Below, piece after piece: positions 50,379 to 53,243 of a stretch of DNA of 53,243 nt (positions within the stretch are counted from its first letter, which is position 1; the number at the start of each line of letters is the position of its first letter). The notes below the pieces were generated by a model. That model was not told the DNA's origin, made no database searches, and saw only the letters and a program-made list of their open reading frames with translations. The stretch is from Dehalococcoidia bacterium (GTDB lineage: Bacteria; Chloroflexota; Dehalococcoidia; Dehalococcoidales; BS750m-G39). The stretch is taken from positions 1 to 53,243 of the forward strand of contig JAUWIX010000006.1 in assembly GCA_030608005.1 (NCBI GenBank). The letters run 5' to 3'. The translations under genes and the position numbers were made by a program.

Positions 50379-51569
50379 TTATATTATCCCCTGTTGCCTA
50401 AGCTCAGCCAGCTCATCTTCACTCATACCAAGTAGCTCACCATAAATGTAGTCATTGTCCTGACCCAAAACGGGGGCTGCCCGAGTATACCTTGCCGGGG
50501 TATCAGATAGCTTTATTGGCACGGCATCAGATATGGTCTTGCCCAATTCAGGGTGGTCAAGCTCAATGAAGAAGCCACGCTGTTTTAGCTGAGGGTCTTG
50601 GGCTAAATCGCTGGCATCCTGCACCACCCCGGCTGCCACCCCCCGCTCCTGAAGCAGAGCCATCGCCTCCTCAGCGGTGTGCTCCTTGGTCCCCCCCTCC
50701 ACCAGCCGGTTCAGCTGTTCACTATTCTTCAGACGAGCGGCTAAAGAAGCAAACCTCCTACCCTCAGCCCACGGCGGGTTGCCCAAAGCCAGCTTAAATC
50801 CCTGCCACTCGCCGTCAGTGAACACGGCAATGGCACACCATCGGTCGTCACCGCGGCAGCGATAGACACCATGAGGCGCCGCCTCAGCAGAGCTATTGCC
50901 CACCGGCTCCGCCTCTTTACCATTAACCGTATAGTCCAGAATGGCGTCACCCAATAAACTGGACATCGCCTCTACCTGGGAGACATCAATATATTGTCCC
51001 TCTCCCGTCCTCTGCCGGTATTCCAAAGCCCCAAGCAGGGCTAAACAAGCGAGCAGCCCAGCTATATGGTCGGCGTAAGAAGAGCCCAAGCCCAGCGGTG
51101 GCTTGCTAGGGTAGGAGGTGAGATAGGTTATGCCGGAAAAGGCTTGAACTGTAGGACCAAAGCCAGCATAGTGGCGCCAAGGTCCGCTACCGCCCATAGT
51201 CGACATACTGAGCATAATAAGGTCGGGCTTCACCTTTTTGAGGCTATCATAATCAAGCCCCCAGTTAGCCATCACCCTGGGGGTGAAGTTCTCCACCACG
51301 GCGTCACTTATAGCCACCAGCTTTTTGGCAAGAGCTACACCTTGCGGTTTACTTAGGTTCAGGGTGACACCCAGCTTATTGCGGTTCCAGGTGTTATAGT
51401 AGCCGCGGCTGAAGGTATCTTCTTCCTCAGGCACAAGTGGCTGGATTTTAATCACCTCGGCGCCAAAATCAGCCATGATTCGGGTGGCATAGGGTCCCGC
51501 CAGCACCCAGGTGAAGTCCAGGATGCGTATGTTGTGTAAGACACTGCTCTCTTCCAAAATCAGCCTCAA
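50379..51569 (-). CDS. Family III CoA-transferase (CaiB/BaiF)
   Basis: A protein of up to 396 residues. Core motifs are IRILDFTWVLAGPYATRIMA, GAEVIKIQP, an AGFGPTVQAFSG stretch, and GEGQYIDVSQVEAM, which contains the catalytic aspartate seen in formyl-CoA transferases. Such enzymes move CoA between carboxylic acids, with unknown substrates here. Start choice is uncertain. The longest frame uses TTG at 51569, and another TTG at 51557 would fit the usual N-terminal length better. Neither has a good ribosome site. The stop of the AT-rich gene at 51574 is only a few bases upstream, so that gene may have displaced the native leader. Confidence 0.9.
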   Translation of the reverse strand: MRLILEESSVLHNIRILDFTWVLAGPYATRIMADFGAEVIKIQPLVPEEEDTFSRGYYNTWNRNKLGVTLNLSKPQGVALAKKLVAISDAVVENFTPRVMANWGLDYDSLKKVKPDLIMLSMSTMGGSGPWRHYAGFGPTVQAFSGITYLTSYPSKPPLGLGSSYADHIAGLLACLALLGALEYRQRTGEGQYIDVSQVEAMSSLLGDAILDYTVNGKEAEPVGNSSAEAAPHGVYRCRGDDRWCAIAVFTDGEWQGFKLALGNPPWAEGRRFASLAARLKNSEQLNRLVEGGTKEHTAEEAMALLQERGVAAGVVQDASDLAQDPQLKQRGFFIELDHPELGKTISDAVPIKLSDTPARYTRAAPVLGQDNDYIYGELLGMSEDELAELRQQGII

Positions 51570-51573
51570 TTAA

Positions 51574-52710
51574 TTAAAGATAGAAATATATTTGATCTAA
51601 AACTAAAATCGCTTGTAAAGCCCTTGTTTTTGTATAAGCCTCCGCTTGAGCAACACCATGGCTTAAACTATGGCGTGATAAATCAACTTTTCCAGTTTCA
51701 AGATCAAAGTCCGAAAAAACGACTTCATTAAGATACTTGAAGAAATGTAGCGGTAGGAATAATGACTCACTAGAGCCAGATTTTTCCTTTCCCTTTTCAA
51801 TAAGATACGATAATAATTTTTTCCCCTTAACCCGGCCTTTGCCAGTATCAGCAAAATACTGAAGCCTAATAATACCTTCGACTTGCGGTAAAAGAGTATT
51901 GATACAGTTGATATAACCGTCATTATCACCGCGCAGAAAGGCATTAATTCCGGCTTGCAAGATATTCTTCTTATCTATAAATACTTGGTTTTTCCACCAT
52001 TTATTTGTTATTTTCTCAATTCGTGCTTTATTAAAGCTATCAACAAGCTTTTCGATCCTGTTCTCAAAATCGAATTTATCTTGGTAAGCCTCACTTAAAG
52101 CTTTATATTCACCCCCAATAATTTCTATAAAGGGAAACCAACCATCTTTTATCATTTCTTCAAACTGTATTTCATTCTCTAAAACTTCATAGACATATTG
52201 GAATAATAAATAGCGATGTAATTTCCCTAAAGTCAAAGCCATTTCGTCGGGATCCAATTCACGCGTCAAATCAAAGAAAAGCCCGAACTTCCAGTTTCCT
52301 TTAAAACAATAAATTACTTTATCTATTTCAAGTATTTCAATATTTGGGAATTTCAACCTTCGTATATCTGCAATATCTCTCTGTGATACAGGTACCATTT
52401 TTTGCATATCGCGCTTAGCCATAATCTCAATTTCAACCGGGAAATCGTTTATATATAGGTCTGCGCTTAGGTCCTTATGTATAAGAATCAAGAATTGATA
52501 GACAGCGTTTTGTAAAACACCAACCCTGTTGAAAAAGTAATTCGATATATGTTCTATGTATTTGTAAAACTCAGGTTCATCAGAAGTAATCGATGCTCTG
52601 GTTAAAAGCCAAAAATAATGACCAGGTGGCACATTTACAGGCGAGAAACCTCCGAGATCTTCGACTTTATCTATATGAAAATGTATTATATTCTTTGTTA
52701 TCCTACTCAT
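51574..52710 (-). CDS. AT-rich protein of unknown function with a possible C-terminal HEPN-type R-x4-H motif
   Basis: A 378-residue protein, clearly more AT-rich and Lys/Ile/Phe/Tyr-rich than its neighbours, and so likely acquired. No N-terminal domain is recognised. The C-terminus carries LSRHSLSHGVA with Arg346 and His351, an R-x4-H arrangement. A helix (TRALQAILVLDQIYFYL) follows, in the R-x4-HG style of HEPN-like domains such as those found at the ends of DUF4209-type proteins. HEPN domains are often RNases in defence or toxin systems. A defence role is speculative. The ATG follows a GGGGGTAAGTT ribosome site. Confidence 0.7.
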   Translation of the reverse strand: MSRITKNIIHFHIDKVEDLGGFSPVNVPPGHYFWLLTRASITSDEPEFYKYIEHISNYFFNRVGVLQNAVYQFLILIHKDLSADLYINDFPVEIEIMAKRDMQKMVPVSQRDIADIRRLKFPNIEILEIDKVIYCFKGNWKFGLFFDLTRELDPDEMALTLGKLHRYLLFQYVYEVLENEIQFEEMIKDGWFPFIEIIGGEYKALSEAYQDKFDFENRIEKLVDSFNKARIEKITNKWWKNQVFIDKKNILQAGINAFLRGDNDGYINCINTLLPQVEGIIRLQYFADTGKGRVKGKKLLSYLIEKGKEKSGSSESLFLPLHFFKYLNEVVFSDFDLETGKVDLSRHSLSHGVAQAEAYTKTRALQAILVLDQIYFYL

Positions 52711-52744
52711 AACTTACCCCCATTTACCTATTCCTATTATATAT

Positions 52745-52800
52745 CCCCCCTATCGGGGTGTCCAAGAGGGGCGAAGCCCCTCTTTTCTATTCCCTTACTA
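52745..52800. repeat. Hairpin repeat fragment upstream of the AT-rich gene
   Basis: It contains AAGAGGGGC-GAA-GCCCCTCTT (52764-52784) and a CCCC-TAT-CGGGG mini-hairpin. It lies in a 348-bp gap (52711-53058). The remaining sequence has an open plus-strand frame without family resemblance and no recognised signal. Confidence 0.7.
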
Positions 52801-53058
52801 AAAGAGAGAGAGCCCACACAAAGCCTTCACCGCTCCCAAAAAACGCTTAGATTTGGAGTACAGAGCGTCTCTCGCTGTAAAGTGGAGGACTCTGGACAAA
52901 GTCAGCAGCGCGGAGTTCCCATTTTTGTACCGACTGCACAAATCAAGCATTTGTTACCCTAACTATACATTTTGGACAAATGTTTTGTTACTGCCCCTCC
53001 CTGCTGACAGGTCAGCGCAGTAGTTATCATTCCAACCATAACCCAGTTTTTCAAACTT

Positions 53059-53243
53059 CTACCTAACTGTTTGGGCTGCCGAGAGATATACCTCAGCAGC
53101 ATGGAAGGAGCTGCGCACCAGGGGTCCAGAAATAACAGAGACGAACCCCATTTTCCTTCCCGCATTTTGATATTCTTCAAATTCCTGTGGGGAGACATAT
53201 CTCACAACTTTGTGGTGCTTTAGCGAAGGCTGCAAATACTGAC
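53059..53243 (-). CDS. lipA: Lipoyl synthase, partial (C-terminal 60 residues)
   Basis: The minus strand at the window edge encodes [19 protein letters not shown], then [20 protein letters not shown] and [11 protein letters not shown] before a TAG at 53059. QYLQPS, the YVSPQEF block and GPLVRSS-(Y/F)-HA are the hallmark end of LipA, the radical-SAM enzyme inserting sulfur into octanoyl groups to make lipoate. The final GPLVRSS serine is the one contacting the auxiliary cluster in LipA. The N-terminal part, with the two cluster motifs, lies beyond the window. Other short frames overlapping here are shadows. Confidence 0.93.
   Translation of the reverse strand, partial: QYLQPSLKHHKVVRYVSPQEFEEYQNAGRKMGFVSVISGPLVRSSFHAAEVYLSAAQTVR

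Noticed and set aside
52618-52962. Plus-strand frame of 114 codons near the right end
   Set aside because: It begins inside the AT-rich gene on the other strand and passes through a hairpin repeat. No ribosome site and no family resemblance.
52959-53198. Minus-strand frame of 79 codons at the right edge
   Set aside because: It is out of frame with the clear LipA C-terminus that occupies the same bases.

Overview
The window looks like a chromosomal segment of a Chloroflexota bacterium, most likely of class Dehalococcoidia. This is inference from gene content. Three large BNR/Asp-box propeller proteins with a signal peptide and a C-terminal membrane anchor resemble the putative S-layer protein family I recall from Dehalococcoides. 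No peptidoglycan or outer-membrane gene is seen. Intergenic gaps are filled with GC-rich hairpin repeats. No rRNA, CRISPR, intact transposase or prophage is visible; one tRNA (Ala, GGC) is present.

Layout. 1-7886 (minus): two MacA/MacB-like adaptor-permease sets on either side of a propeller surface protein, with one ATPase gene. 8094-16297 (minus): proC, leuS, tRNA-Ala, a VTT-family membrane protein, then a heat-shock operon dnaJ-like/hspR/clpC behind a consensus promoter that contains a perfect 28-bp dyad. 16490-17074: a Nudix hydrolase. 17440-21103 (plus): pyrG, a transaldolase-family aldolase, and rho. 21323-30505 (plus): a cell-surface island with two collagen-like lipoproteins and two more propeller proteins. 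Three of these genes have similar promoters. A DUF4258/DUF2283 pair sits there between two 52-bp terminator copies. 30513-31807 (minus): a metallo-beta-lactamase-fold protein and a NYN-domain protein. 32313-38422 (plus): CIRCE-hrcA-grpE-dnaK, two unusual small genes, then dnaJ. 38454-43802 (minus): der-plsY-gpsA, two membrane proteins, argF. 43918-49656 (plus): an Fe-S CCG-domain protein, a DUF4342 protein, polA, a methyltransferase, mutM. 49676-53243 (minus): a small membrane protein, a PPC-domain protein, a CoA-transferase, an AT-rich protein with a possible HEPN motif, and the 3' end of lipA.

How it fits together. Two separately regulated heat-shock sets (HspR-type and HrcA/CIRCE-type) lie about 16 kb apart. 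The surface proteins look like a coordinated envelope programme: propeller proteins as layer subunits anchored by a C-terminal helix, collagen-stalk lipoproteins as appendages, and MacAB-like transporters next to one propeller gene. Four genes (27605, 31151, 43802, 45479) have a -10 box 6-7 nt before the start codon, which suggests leaderless mRNAs.

The least explained material is: the mosaic hairpin repeats, which sometimes supply ribosome-binding sites or overwrite gene ends; the leader of the propeller gene at 23354, with a 14-codon upstream ORF and two mutually exclusive hairpins; the leuS leader hairpin with a T-tract; and the terminator-flanked two-gene cassette. All calls come from reading the sequence and translations. 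No database search was run.
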